Source: Acanthochlamys bracteata
Lineage: Eukaryota > Streptophyta > Magnoliopsida > Pandanales > Velloziaceae
Direction: 5' to 3'
DNA length: 64,000 bases
Assembly (NCBI GenBank): GCA_019914995.1
Contig: CM034126.1
Coordinates: 11,227,001 to 11,291,000, forward strand
Every line of letters starts with the position of its first letter. Position 1 is the first letter of the stretch. Positions 12,940 through 23,700 of the stretch are shown here, piece by piece. The notes under the pieces were generated by a model that worked only from the letters and a program-made list of their open reading frames with translations, was not told where the DNA came from and ran no database searches. The translations under genes were made by a program, and so were the position numbers.

Positions 12940-13750
12940 TCAGAGCATCCGCTGGCCGCAGAGAGTCGTTCTTAGCTTTGCACAAGTTGAGCAATCCAAA
13001 TATATCGCCGGACGCCTTAGGACACCCTGTGCCAATAAAATTGTTGGGTAAGGCGCTTGAGGGTTCGGATTGTCCTCCATGCCCGCCAGAGGTCGAATTG
13101 TGTGCTTCAAAGAGAAGTCGTCTTCGTAAGGAAGTGTCATTAGGAACTCGTAGCCTTCCCGCCAGAATAAGAAGCCATTCACGACTCGAAAGTTCTTGCT
13201 GGTCCCCGTATGAGCAGCTCGTATAAGGGCAAACGCCTTGGGATCCTTTGCCTGCGTGCTTGTTTCAGTCTTCCCAAAAGGAAGTTTGTAACATAGAGAT
13301 TGCTGCCATAGATGCATCCGGCCGTCTTGAAAGAGCATCAGCAAGCAAGATTGAGCTTCCCGCACGCGGTATTCAATCTTGTAATCAAAACCAAGGAGTT
13401 TAACTAACCACTTTTGTTGATCCGCTGAGGAGATTCGTTGCTCCAAGAGGTACTTTAAGCTCAGTGGTCCGTCTTAACTATGAATTGTCGGCCTAAGAGA
13501 TAATGTCTCCATCTTTGGATCGCATGAACTAGAGCCATTAGCTCTCTTTCATACGTTGACTTGGCCAACGCCGCACCGCCAACACCTTGTCAGTAATATT
13601 CTATCGCCCTCCTTCTTGTGATAATATCGCCCAATACCTCTTCCCAAGGCATCAGTCTCTACGATAAATGGCTTGGAGAAATTTGGAGCAACAAGTACTG
13701 GAGTAGAAACCATGGCTTCCTTTAAGCCGAGAATGCTTTATCCGCATCGC
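12940..13750 (-). pseudogene. Gypsy RNase H and zinc-binding H2C2 region remnant
   Basis: The segment at 13446-12940 reads EQRISSADQQKWLVKLLGFDYKIEYR, an RNase H C-terminal block, followed by the pre-integrase zinc-finger area (RAAHTG, then a CSTCAK core). Between about 13450 and 13750 the RNase H N-terminal part is present but broken between frames. It is non-functional as it stands. Confidence 0.7.
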
Positions 13751-14456
13751 TATTCCAAGCAAATGAGTTCTTTCGAGGAGATCCACACAATGGAGCTGCA
13801 ATGGTTCCGTAGTTCTTTACGAAACGGCGATAATATCCTGTGAGACCTAGAAACCCTCGCGGTGCAGACCACAGATGTTGGCGTTGGCCATTCTTGCATT
13901 GCCGAAACTTTGGCCGGATTGGCTGCAATGCCTTCTGCAGAGACAATATGTCCTAAGTATTCGAGTTGCGGCACCCGATCTACACTTGGAGAAGTTGGCA
14001 TAAAGACGCTCTTTTTCTGCGCAAAATAGTAAAGACCGTAGCAAGATGCTCTAAATGGTCTTGCCAATTAGAACTGTAAACTAAGATATCATCAAAGAAA
14101 ACTAGTACAAACTTGCGGAGATGGGGGCGAAAGACATCATTCATCAAGGATTGAAAGGTAGCCGGCGCATTGGTTAACCCGAATGGCATAACGAGAAATT
14201 CGTAATGCCCATCATGGGTGCGAAATGCTGTTTTATGGACATCTTCTTCCTTGACTCGAATTTGGTAGTATCCAGATTTTAAATCAAGTTTAGAGAAGTA
14301 CCTTGCACCATATAGTTCGTTAAAGAGCTCATCTATCACCGGAATATGATACTTATCTTTCATAGTGATCTCATTCAAAGCTTGATAATCTATGCAAAAG
14401 CGCCAAGTTCCGTCTTTCTTCTTTACCAACAAGACTGGAGAGGAGAAGGCGAGCAA
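13750..14456 (-). pseudogene. Gypsy reverse transcriptase remnant
   Basis: Reads across palm motifs: [54 protein letters not shown] and the active site FFDDILVYS. After about 13985 the reading moves to another frame (LEYLGHIVSAEGIAANPAK), so at least one frameshift breaks the gene. The catalytic Asp pair is retained. Confidence 0.85.
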
Positions 14457-14744
14457 CTAGGCCTTATGATCCCTTGAGACAACATTTCAGCCACCGTGCG
14501 CTCAATTTACGCCTTACGTACATAGGGATATCGATAAGGTCTAACATTCGCAGGAAGTCTTTTGGTAGCAAGGCAATTCGATGGTCTTGATTCTCTTCGG
14601 AGGAAGCCCCAATATGGGTCGGAACACTGAGGTGTTGGAATCTACCAAGCTTTGTAGATCGGGTGGCAAATTGCGTAGAAACTGTCTCGGCCCGCCCACT
14701 CTCGAGTGTTACCACCTAAAGCCGCATGGAGTACAAATGTGGTC

Positions 14745-15266
14745 TTATGGCATAAGTCGGGTAAGTTGTGATACTCCTCCTTCTCTAATTCCTTGTAGAA
14801 CAAAGTCTTGATTTTGCAATGAAAATCTCATATCGGATCTCATCCAATCGCAGACGACATCCCTAAACTTTGCAACCATTGGATGCCTAAGATAAGATCC
14901 ATGCCACCTAGAGGAAAAGGGTATGCGTCGACGACTATTGCAGCACCTTGTACTTCCAACGGTATACTTTGATGAACAACTTCGATGGAGTGTGGCCTTC
15001 CATCGCCAATTCAACTTTGAGCGGCTTCACCGATGTTGCCGAAGTCGTAAGTGTTTAGCTAGACGCTCTGCTATGAAATTATGGGTACTTCCGCAATCTA
15101 TTAGTATGAACACTTGTTGTTTCTTTATTCTCCCAAGAATACGTTGTGGTGCAGGGGCTGCAAGACCATGCATGGCACCGAGATAAAGTGACACCGTCTT
15201 CAATAGTGGTGTCCTAGAATTCATCCAAGTATTGCTCTTCTTCTCTGTTTTCTTGATCCAACACAA
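14745..15266 (-). pseudogene. Gypsy aspartic protease remnant
   Basis: The active-site region reads VFILIDCGSTHNFIAERL near 15105; most relatives have D-S-G, so the Ser is replaced by Cys. The following strand-turn region ending GDVVCDWM is found in another frame near 14850. Frame breaks and the altered active site make it inactive. Confidence 0.7.
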
Positions 15267-15305
15267 AGAATTGAGTGCAGTAGTGTGGGCACACTTATGC
15301 CCCGT

Positions 15306-16633
15306 TCATATTTCGTGATCGCAATAGAAACAAAGACCTTTAGCTCTCCTGTTGTTGTTGATGTCGGGCCTGAGCATGCACTGAAGGTCGCGAACGGGTG
15401 GCTCCACTGCCTGCAAACGCTGAGTAGAAGTTCCCAAGGAAGGAGACGAAGTGAGTTGTACTGCAGAGCGGTAACGGGAGGCGTAAAGCTCTAGATTCCA
15501 AAGAAAGTTTTTTCCCTCATAGACCTTGGCTAGAGCATATGTTTGTTGCAAGTCAATCGGCTTCATTGCCATGACATCTAAGGCAATTGACTTAGATAAT
15601 CCCATAAAAAATAGTCCGATCAAGTCGTCTTCATTGGTATGTGGTAATCGGATACGTAGATCTTCAAAAGCCGCGATATTCAGCCACGGTCCCCTTCGAT
15701 TCGATTGCTTGATGTAAAAAGGGGATGCGCAACGCAGATGGGTCCAAAGCGTTGTTGTATAGCGTTAACAAGTCTTCCCATGAGTGACAAGGTTTATCTT
15801 TCTCAAAATTTTGGTACCATCGATTTGCTTTCCCTTGTAAATACATGGGCTTGCGATATGCGTTCGATCATGGGCGATATGCGAAAGTACTTAAAATATT
15901 TTTCAGCGGAATATATCCACTCTTGAACCCCCTTTCCATCGAAGGTTGGAAAATTGTGCCTCTCTCGGTTTATGGGTGCATGGTATTCACCATGGCCACC
16001 GTTGGGTAAGGTGTATTGAAGTTTTGGTTTGTCGTGGTGGTCAAATTGAAAGGATTAGGTGTTGGTGGTAAGATGGATACAATCGATTCTGTGGATAACT
16101 TTGTGGGTTATAAGAGGTGAAACTTCTACGAGTTTGAGGCGTCTGAATTGGAGGTGCATTAATATTAGATGTCAACCGGGATAAATTAGGCAGAGAACTG
16201 GTGAGGTTTATTGGTTGTATAGGTTGAGTTACAAGATGAGATGAAGTTGGGATAGGCATACTAGGGGCTAGAGTGCTTCTTTTTGTTGCTGGCTAGTAGC
16301 TTGGAGGGAAGTGGATGGTGTTGAGTCATGGTATTATAGGGAATTAGATTTGGCGGGTTAGGTGCGGGGTGTTGGTGATGTCGCCGATTTGCGCCATGCT
16401 CTCATCTCTTGCATGAATTGTTGCATATCCCATCGATCATTATCCATGCGAGAACTCATCTGGGTCATCTGGGCACGTATGCTATGAATTTGCTCTTGCA
16501 ATGATGCTTCGTTTTGCATGAATTCTTCTGAGATAGGTACTTTCGGTACTCTCAAAAAATTTTCAGTATTAAAAGTGATTGATGATGACGGAGATCGGGG
16601 TGATTCGGACGTCGCCGAAATTTGATTTGCCAT
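15306..16633 (-). pseudogene. Gypsy gag remnant
   Basis: Starts with MANQISATSESPRSPSS at 16633, followed by a coiled-coil-like segment with LQEQIHSIRAQMTQMSSRMD. The capsid core (YLQGKANRWYQNFEK and neighbours) lies at 15846-15664 in another frame. The nucleocapsid zinc knuckle CFYC...GHKC near 15330-15290 is interrupted by TGA. Several frameshifts separate these parts. Confidence 0.75.
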
Positions 16634-16658
16634 TGGATCGAATGCTCTGGTACTAATT

Positions 16659-17104
16659 TGATATGCGATGAACTACGACAAGCAAAAGGACGACAGACAG
16701 AAGTAAATACTAAAATAAATAACTGAAATCAACTTGCAATTGAAGATAAAGCTGGGAAATAAAATTGATTCTCCTCCTTCCTTTGGTTCAGCTAGCATCT
16801 TCTTATAAGCATTACAATTATAAGAGTCCCTATTAGACTCTGATATCTTCTAAAAGAATCTTATTTTACTGCAATTCTAATCTAGACTCCTTATTTGAAT
16901 AGATTACTACTATTACTACTTCATCAACTGAATATTATTCTTTTGCAGAGATTATCGCTGCTGAAACTACTATTGGAGTCCTTCCTAGATGCAACACTAT
17001 CAGCTTAGCACCTACAGCCGATACAAGTGCTACAAGATCTGATAATGTTCTTGGTCTGTCTATGTGGACGGCTTTGGGCTTCTTTTGCCACTACAGTCCT
17101 ATCA
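16659..17104 (-). repeat. 5' LTR of the gypsy element and adjoining primer site
   Basis: A 446-base direct repeat of 11507-11953. Just inside it (about 16640-16656, minus strand) is TTAGTACCAGAGC, which differs at two positions from the initiator tRNA-Met primer-binding word TGGTATCAGAGC and supports the orientation. Confidence 0.9.
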
Positions 17105-17216
17105 ACTTACTATAAATATTATATTAATATATAATTTTATTTTTAATTTAATTTTTTAAATTTATTTTTAAAAAACTTACTTTATTTTTTTTTTTATCAA
17201 GATAAACACGCCCTAA

Positions 17217-18564
17217 CTTATTGATAACTTTATTTGTACCTTAACACTACACTAGGCTCATTCGGCAAAACTTTTCATTTATTTTATCATTATATTTCAA
17301 CTTTTAGCTTTTCAATAACTTTTTACAATTTTTTAAAACTCTTTTAAAAATTTAAACAAATACAGATAAATTATACGCTATATATTATATATATAATTAT
17401 CTTTGAAGTAAAAAGATCAAACTTATTTTTAAAAAAAGTCTAAATAAGCTATTTTTTAAAAATATTTTTTATTTTAAATATTTTGAAATGACTCTTAAAG
17501 TATGTTTTCTTTTCTTAATGTAAAGGATATGCTTGCTTTAGTTTCTGTTAATGTTCCAGTTTTAATTGTAAGCTCTTTAGACATGCACTAGTTTCGTTGC
17601 TCAAACGTGTAGTTTTCTCTTCAAAATAAGCTATTAGGTAGTAAGTATTTACTTATTGTTATGATGTTAAATTGGGCTCGAGATTTTCAATGTTGGGCTC
17701 GAGATTCTTAAAAGTTGTTGTAACTTCTTGTTTTGCATTAAATCATAGTATTTCTTTCCAAGAGCAGAAAAGCGACGACGTTCACATTCTAATAAGTTTA
17801 AAGTAGCAATAATTTAAATAAAAATATTTTGTTTCAATTTAATTCAACAATTCAGTTTAAATCAAAATAAAACATCAAAACTTTAGTTGAATGTCTCAGA
17901 AAGTAGAATGCATTTCAATTCAATGTCTATTAGAATCCATGTTAGAGTACAAAATCAAAATTATTGTAAAACTTAAATTACAAGTTCTTACTGCACTTTT
18001 CAATTTTCATGCCTCCTTAATTACTCTACAAGATCGTAAGACTTGATGTTTTCAGAAAATGTAAAAATAATTGTTTGTTAAATAATGTAAGACAAAGTAA
18101 TAAAAAGTTATAGTAACTTGTTGTAAATTCATGATCAACTAATCCCTAACTAATATAAAATAAAATGTTGGAGTAAAAAAACTTAAGAGATTATTCCGAA
18201 TACAGTGATGTCTGGTCAATTGACTGTTGCCCAAACGGTTCTTGGCTGTCGGTAAGCAATATCTTGTATTTGGTGCTTAGTTATATATCTTTTTGATAAC
18301 AGAAACTATTTTAATTTTATTCTATATATTTCTTTCTTATTCTAATTTATTCATCAATCTTTCAGTACAAATACATATATATATTTTTTATAATATTAAA
18401 TAAAAAAGATATCTAATTTTAAAAAAATATTCTAATATATCTAAAATATTAGAAATATATTAATTCATTTCAACACTTTTTTTCAAGATAACGTAAAGAT
18501 ATTATCAATATCCAGTTTACTTAATAAGTCATTAAAATTTTATTTCAACTTTCTATATTATAAT
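17217..18564. other. AT-rich intergenic DNA
   Basis: No exon, RNA gene or definable element was recognised. Two GGGCTCGAGATT words lie about 20 bases apart near 17673-17705. The composition is strongly AT-rich with many A/T runs. Confidence 0.5.
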
Positions 18565-19050
18565 CTGTCGGGTCGAATCATGCGGTCTGTTCAGGTTGAA
18601 TTATATATAACTGTCCAGATTAAGTCAAATTTGTCTGTCCGGACTAAGTTGGACTTATTTATTCATATCATATTGGATTTGTCTGTCATAATCAGGTCGG
18701 ACTTATCTGTCTTTAGTCTGGTCAAACCTATATATTAGGGTCGGATCGAACTTGTCTGTTCCGGCTATTGGACTTGTCTGTCCTAATCGGATCGAATATA
18801 TTTGTCAGGATTGTGAACTTATTTGTTCGGTCTGATCGGATTTATTTGGTCTGGTCGGATCAGACTAATCTATCCGAGTCAGTTCGGATTTTTTTGTTCT
18901 GGTCAGACTTGCATGTTCGTGTCGAATCTATCTGTACGACTGTCTGGGTTAGGTCGAATTTATTATAAGATTCGGGTTGGATCGGACCTGCATGTCTTTG
19001 TCAAATCGGACTTGTCTGTTTAATTCGGGTTGAACTTACATGTCCTTTTT
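18565..19050. repeat. Degenerate tandem array of GTCGGA...TTGTCTGT units
   Basis: Roughly 30-40-base units built around the words GGTCGGA and (A/T)CTTGTCTGT(C) recur over about 480 bases, with strong drift between units. The open frames across it only reflect the repeat period. The GC content is clearly above the flanks. Function is unknown. Confidence 0.65.
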
Positions 19051-19124
19051 TAAATTTTATCGATCAACGAATCTGATGGTTAGAGTTTTTAACCTTTGCG
19101 ATTGTATCTACTCAGTAGAAGATA

Positions 19125-19557
19125 GATAGATCTATTTGGAATCTAACCGTCGGAGTCGTCGTCTTCCACAACGATCGCGGATAGATCTGGTCGGAATCTA
19201 ATCGTTTGATTCATTATCTTCCATGACGGCGACGGATAGATATGGTCGGAGTCGTTATCTTCTACAATAGCGACGAATAGATCTGGTTAGAGTTTAACCA
19301 TCGGAGTCATTTTTTTGTAATAGCGACAAATAGATCTGGTCGAAATCTAACCATTGGATTTGTTATCTTCCTCAACGGCAGAGAATAGATCTGGTCGAAA
19401 TCTACCTGTCAGAGTTGTATTTTATACGACAATGACAAATAGATCTAGTCAGAGTGTAACTGTCAGAGTAGTTATCTTTTACGACGAAGGCGGATAGATT
19501 TGGTCGGAGACTAACAGTTAGAATCGTTATCTTCCATGACGGCGGTTGATAGATTTA
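19125..19557. repeat. Minisatellite with ~55-base unit
   Basis: About eight units start with a GATAGATCTGGTCGGA-like word (near 19125, 19180, 19235, 19275, 19328, 19383, 19436, 19491, and a last partial near 19546), followed by AATCTAACCGTCGGAGTCGTT, ATCTTCC and an ACGACGGCGACG block. Most spacings are 53-55; one unit is shortened to 40. Units differ from each other at many positions, so the array is old. Confidence 0.8.
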
Positions 19558-19654
19558 AGAGTTTACTTTGATACGATTATGAAAAATCTATTTCAATCTT
19601 ATTTCATTTTTTTTTCTTCTTTCAATACAAATACACACACAAACATATATTGTG

Positions 19655-20750
19655 TGACAGTGGAAATGTTTTGGGTTCTGCTACCATAAAAGTAGGCCAA
19701 ATAGGTCATAAATTGTGTGACTCGATTATAAACTCAGCCATAGATGGCTCTTTCAAGATGAACCACATTTTGGTGTTATCACTGTTAATTCTCCTGATTC
19801 TTTGACAAGTACATATCGTTTAGGCTATTCCCCCAAGAATGAAAGCGCTTCTAGAACAAAAAACGTAAATGTTTCATGATTCATCTGCTTTGAAGTATGT
19901 ATGTATGGAGTCAGATAAGTCCATACAAAGTTTAACTGAAGCACATGATCAGTTGAACTCTGCTATAGATTCACCATGTTGGAAAGGTGCTCCAGCTTCA
20001 CAGCTATCTGCATTTAAACCAGATAAAATGGAAAATTATAGTTTTGTGTCACAGGATTTTAAAGGTTGCAATAGTACTTATCAACTGCAAAAATTGCATG
20101 GTCTTAAGGGCCTAGGAAGTTCTAACGGAAATATTATTTGTGGAGAAAGAGCTGAAGATTATCCATTGCTGTCCAACGAATAAGCCGATTCATATGGGAC
20201 CTCTTTAGGATTTGGTTTCCAAGCAAGAGAGAAGAAACTTGTTAGAAGTAAGTTGGATTGATATCTAAAAAGGGTGCAGATAATGAGCAAACTAAATACA
20301 ATGGCAACAATCAAGAACCTAAACCTGAATGTGCTGGTCATCCAAAGCAATTAGAAGAAAGAGTGAGGACATACAGCTCTCAGCTAGGAAGGAGAGTGGT
20401 GCTTCTGATTTTCAGCACGGATTTCCTACTGAAAAATCTAAGGCAATGAGAACTTTGAAAATTTCCCAAGTTTCTCCAACTGGAACATCTGACCCTTTTT
20501 TTGGAGTTGATGCTTCAAGTCCATGTGATCCTGAAGTTGGAATCGTTAGGAAACTTAAACTCCCTTATCTTCCTTGCGAATCTTTCACCAAAAAGAGTAA
20601 TGTTCAAGCACTCCTCAAGAAAATAAATGAACTATCAAGAGATCTTCTGTCTTCCTTCTCTAATTCCGCTGAAGTTGAAGAATATGATCTCAACAACCAC
20701 CTTGAGTCCGCAATTGGCATTCAAAATGCTATCTTCAACAAGAAAAGAAA
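19655..20750 (+). pseudogene. Broken exon of a plant gene of unknown function
   Basis: Protein-like sequence continues across several frameshifts: SGNVLGSATIKVGQIGHKL, a second frame with HFGVITVNSPDSLTSTYRLG, a third with MESDKSIQSLTEAHDQLNSA and SPCWKGAPASQLSAF, and a last with LKLPYLPCESFTKKSNVQAL and LSRDLLSSFSNSAEVEEYDL. It ends at AAGAAAAGAAAG followed by GTAGAT, a plausible 5' splice site at 20751. The SPCWKG-type block is one I associate with large plant proteins of unknown role, but I cannot name the family. Four frames and internal stops mean no intact product. The retained donor argues for a broken genomic duplicate rather than a retrocopy. Confidence 0.6.
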
Positions 20751-23700
20751 GGTAGATAAACTACTTCTGCTAATTGCTTAATTCCTTTGGGTGGGGATGC
20801 TATTCCATGCCTTGTTACTACTATTTTTCCTTTTGTTTGTTTTATACTTATATGTTACATGTTAGGTTTATGTGCATTTTTTCCGATGCAAATCATTACA
20901 CCACCAAGTAGGAGAACATACTTTTTAGTTTTGCTGTTTTTATAAGTAATAAGCATGAGCTAACCTATGAAGTATGCTTTCCAAATTCACTTTGTGTATT
21001 TCATCTTCATAAAATTTGTGATATCAAGGATTGTTTGGATAGTTGAGTGTTGACTTGTGCCTAACTTGGCACGGACGCTGAGATCATTGTAAAATATGTG
21101 AACTTCGTCTGTTCTTCATTTACTAAAAGAAGGTGGTTAGAAACTGCTGTATGAATTGATATCTACCAGCTCTTAGTCAGACATACTATTGTATTGGGTT
21201 GAGTGCCTTTTGAAACGATCATCTAGATATATCCATAATGACCTATAAACATGTTGGGTCCTGGCCTTGTTGATTCCAGTCTTCTTTATCTTTATTGGTT
21301 AGAACAGAGTGCTAGATCTCTTAGTTTGCTGTCTATTTGGATCTTAGCCTGGAAATTGTTTTGGCAATGTAAATGTCATGTAATTAATACTTGTATCTCC
21401 ATAGTTGTTGTACTGTACCAAAATGTTCTACAGCTCTAGAAAAATGTAAGTATGAAACCTGCATGTATTGCTTAGTTAGTGTTGTCTTAATAACTTTAGC
21501 AGACTCCCTGTAATGAAGCAGTCTGTGTTGATGGTTCTGTGGGTTCTATGTTCTCAGAATGACTTAATAATCAAAAGTTCACATGGGGATATATTTAAGA
21601 TTTCGTCAAAAACTATAAGGAAGGGTAAACTATCCTAAGAAATCACATGAGTTGCAGAGTTTCTTAAAACTCCAGACCCTTTATGTACTAATATGTTTTG
21701 TATGTATGTCAACATTCCGATGAACAGTGACTATAGGAATGGACATACAACTAATACTAAGGTATAAACTATAAATGCCATCTTGATGTTATGATAACGT
21801 CTCCTTCTGTTATTCTGCAACGAGCACTAAAAGAACTGTTGGAATATTCTTTATATGAGATGGCAGGCCACTGATGAAACTGTATGACATTAGTTCTCAA
21901 CTGTTTAACTTAGAATTGCGTATGAACTCGGAGACAAACTTTGAATCCCTGCAGTGGCGTTGTAACAGTAACACAGCTGCTCACCAGATTTTAACAAACG
22001 ATGTTCTAACTGATCACTAATGACTAGTAGTACAACATTAGAGATTCCAACCAAAACGGGCACCCCAATGAACCATATACATTGATTGAGACCATTCAAC
22101 AACAGCTCAAAAAATCCAACTTGAATAAGTCAATTAACAAGAGATACCCAATCCTTGTTCTACCTTTCCAACTTAAATAATGAAGTGAGATAACCATCAC
22201 TTCGAAAGATTTGAGTGATTGATTGAAAAACACTTAGTAGTAGTAGTAGCATGAGATATATGTATAAGATTATTGTAAAAGGTAGCGAAACACAAAAGTT
22301 CGAGAAAAAAGAGATTCTAAAAAGTGATTAGGGAGGGCTGGCATATGTACATGTGGGGCTTTTGAAAACTAGGAAATTTTGGAAAGCTATCTTTGCAACT
22401 GTCCATTTGTGTTTGTGTTTCTTTCTTGCTTGCATGTTGTTGTATGCTTTTGGTAGCTTCTTGTTGTTTTACCAAGCAAATAGATAGAAAGATAGATACA
22501 TAGTTGGTGATGAGGCCAGGTGACAGCTAGCGGCCGGCCATGCGCGTGATTGAGTGATGCTTTTAGATATATTTCTAATAAGTTTAGTTGCTAACTGCAG
22601 GAAACTTGTTCTTGGTACAAATTCCTTGTAACATTTTGTTGACCAGATGCAATGAGAGAAACAGTTTTGTGTTCGTAGCCAAGTGCAGGAGGTGATATAC
22701 GTTATATCAATAGTACCTGTTGAATTATTTGCTCCAAAGTTCAAAAGTTCGGTATCGGTATCTATCAGTAGTGGGGAATTCAGCTACTTGTTGAATCCTG
22801 TATATCTAAGATATGAAGGGAATGATGGACTTATTCGAACAACTACATATACAAAGAGAGCAACTGCGTACCTTAAATCTTTCAACAATCCTGTTCATCT
22901 TTGATTCTATACTTCACATGTAACAGAAATTCCTTTAAACTTTTGATGCATCCAGCTAAAGCATTTTTATGTGAAACGGGACCTTTCAAGCACTAGATGT
23001 ACTTGATTCCACCAGTCTTTAAGTTATCCATGCTTGAGAAAGAATAGAAATAAGACAATGACCTTTCGCGAACTCATTCACAATTTTCTTATATCTCTAT
23101 AATTACTACACAATATATATTCTAATATTTCCAATTTGAAGTTAATTGAGTAAATGATTGTATTGGTTGGACAAACATGTACATATAATTGATCAACCAC
23201 GTGAAATGTTCTTCATATACGTTCTTAGGTAACGCTTTGTCTATCTTTTACATCTGTTCCAAGGTGTCTGATGAAAAAGTTCTACTACAGTAATATGCCC
23301 TTTGTACAAGTCACAGCTTGTGAATAACTTTTTCTCTATATATGTTTCAGAAATCCTATTGCTTCTATCTGAGAATTAACAAAGGCAAAAAAACTTAAAT
23401 AGTAATACGTTCTGCCAAGAGGTTCTTCTGTTACTAGATAAAACTAAAGGAATTATCATTGAAACTTTCATCAATATGATACCCATATATTTAGAAGTAC
23501 ATGATAGATATTGTGCATTAATACATAAAATTGCTTAGTAATTATGTTCCATTCTACGCTTTAGAACGGCAACACGCGCGCACATACACATACACACGCA
23601 CAAAATTTTAACTTAATCGAATTATGAATCAACCTTCATAATCAAAATGATAATTATATATGAGTAATTTTTTTGTCATCTTAATTAAGTAGTTGGACGA

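Larger units (their letters stand above)
11507..17104 (-). mobile_element. Ty3/gypsy LTR retrotransposon, Reina-like, degraded
   Basis: A 5.6 kb element on the minus strand with both LTRs (TG...CA) and a perfect ACTTA target duplication at 11502-11506 and 17105-17109. Protein order from its 5' end is gag, protease, reverse transcriptase, RNase H, integrase, the Ty3/gypsy order. The small size, LTRs under 450 bases, and RT words such as [26 protein letters not shown] and FFDDILVYS match the Reina branch of chromoviruses. Coding frames are broken by stops and shifts, so it is not autonomous. The LTRs look about 95% identical by eye, suggesting a moderately young insertion. Confidence 0.9.
11382..17213. 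mobile_element. Tourist-like MITE copy B, split by a gypsy element
   Basis: Left part 11382-11506 and right part 17110-17213 rejoin, once one copy of the 5-base gypsy target duplication is removed, into an AT-rich MITE of about 229 bases. Termini are GGACGTGTTTACC on the left and GGGCGTGTTTATC on the opposite strand at the right. TAA flanks it at 11379-11381 and 17214-17216. The size and internal blocks match MITE copies A and C. The gypsy insertion is therefore younger than this MITE. Confidence 0.75.

Noticed and set aside
12414-15926. Many plus-strand frames of 60-115 residues within the gypsy element.
   Set aside because: They are antisense to gag, RT or integrase sequence that is clearly recognisable on the minus strand.
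18768-19023. Plus-strand frames with recurring LVWSDQ/FWSD-like words.
   Set aside because: The periodicity comes from the tandem DNA repeat; two frames show the same effect, so this is not a protein repeat family.
22469-22904. Overlapping frames of 91 residues (minus) and 73 residues (plus).
   Set aside because: No domain or splice context; both strands are equally open, as expected by chance.
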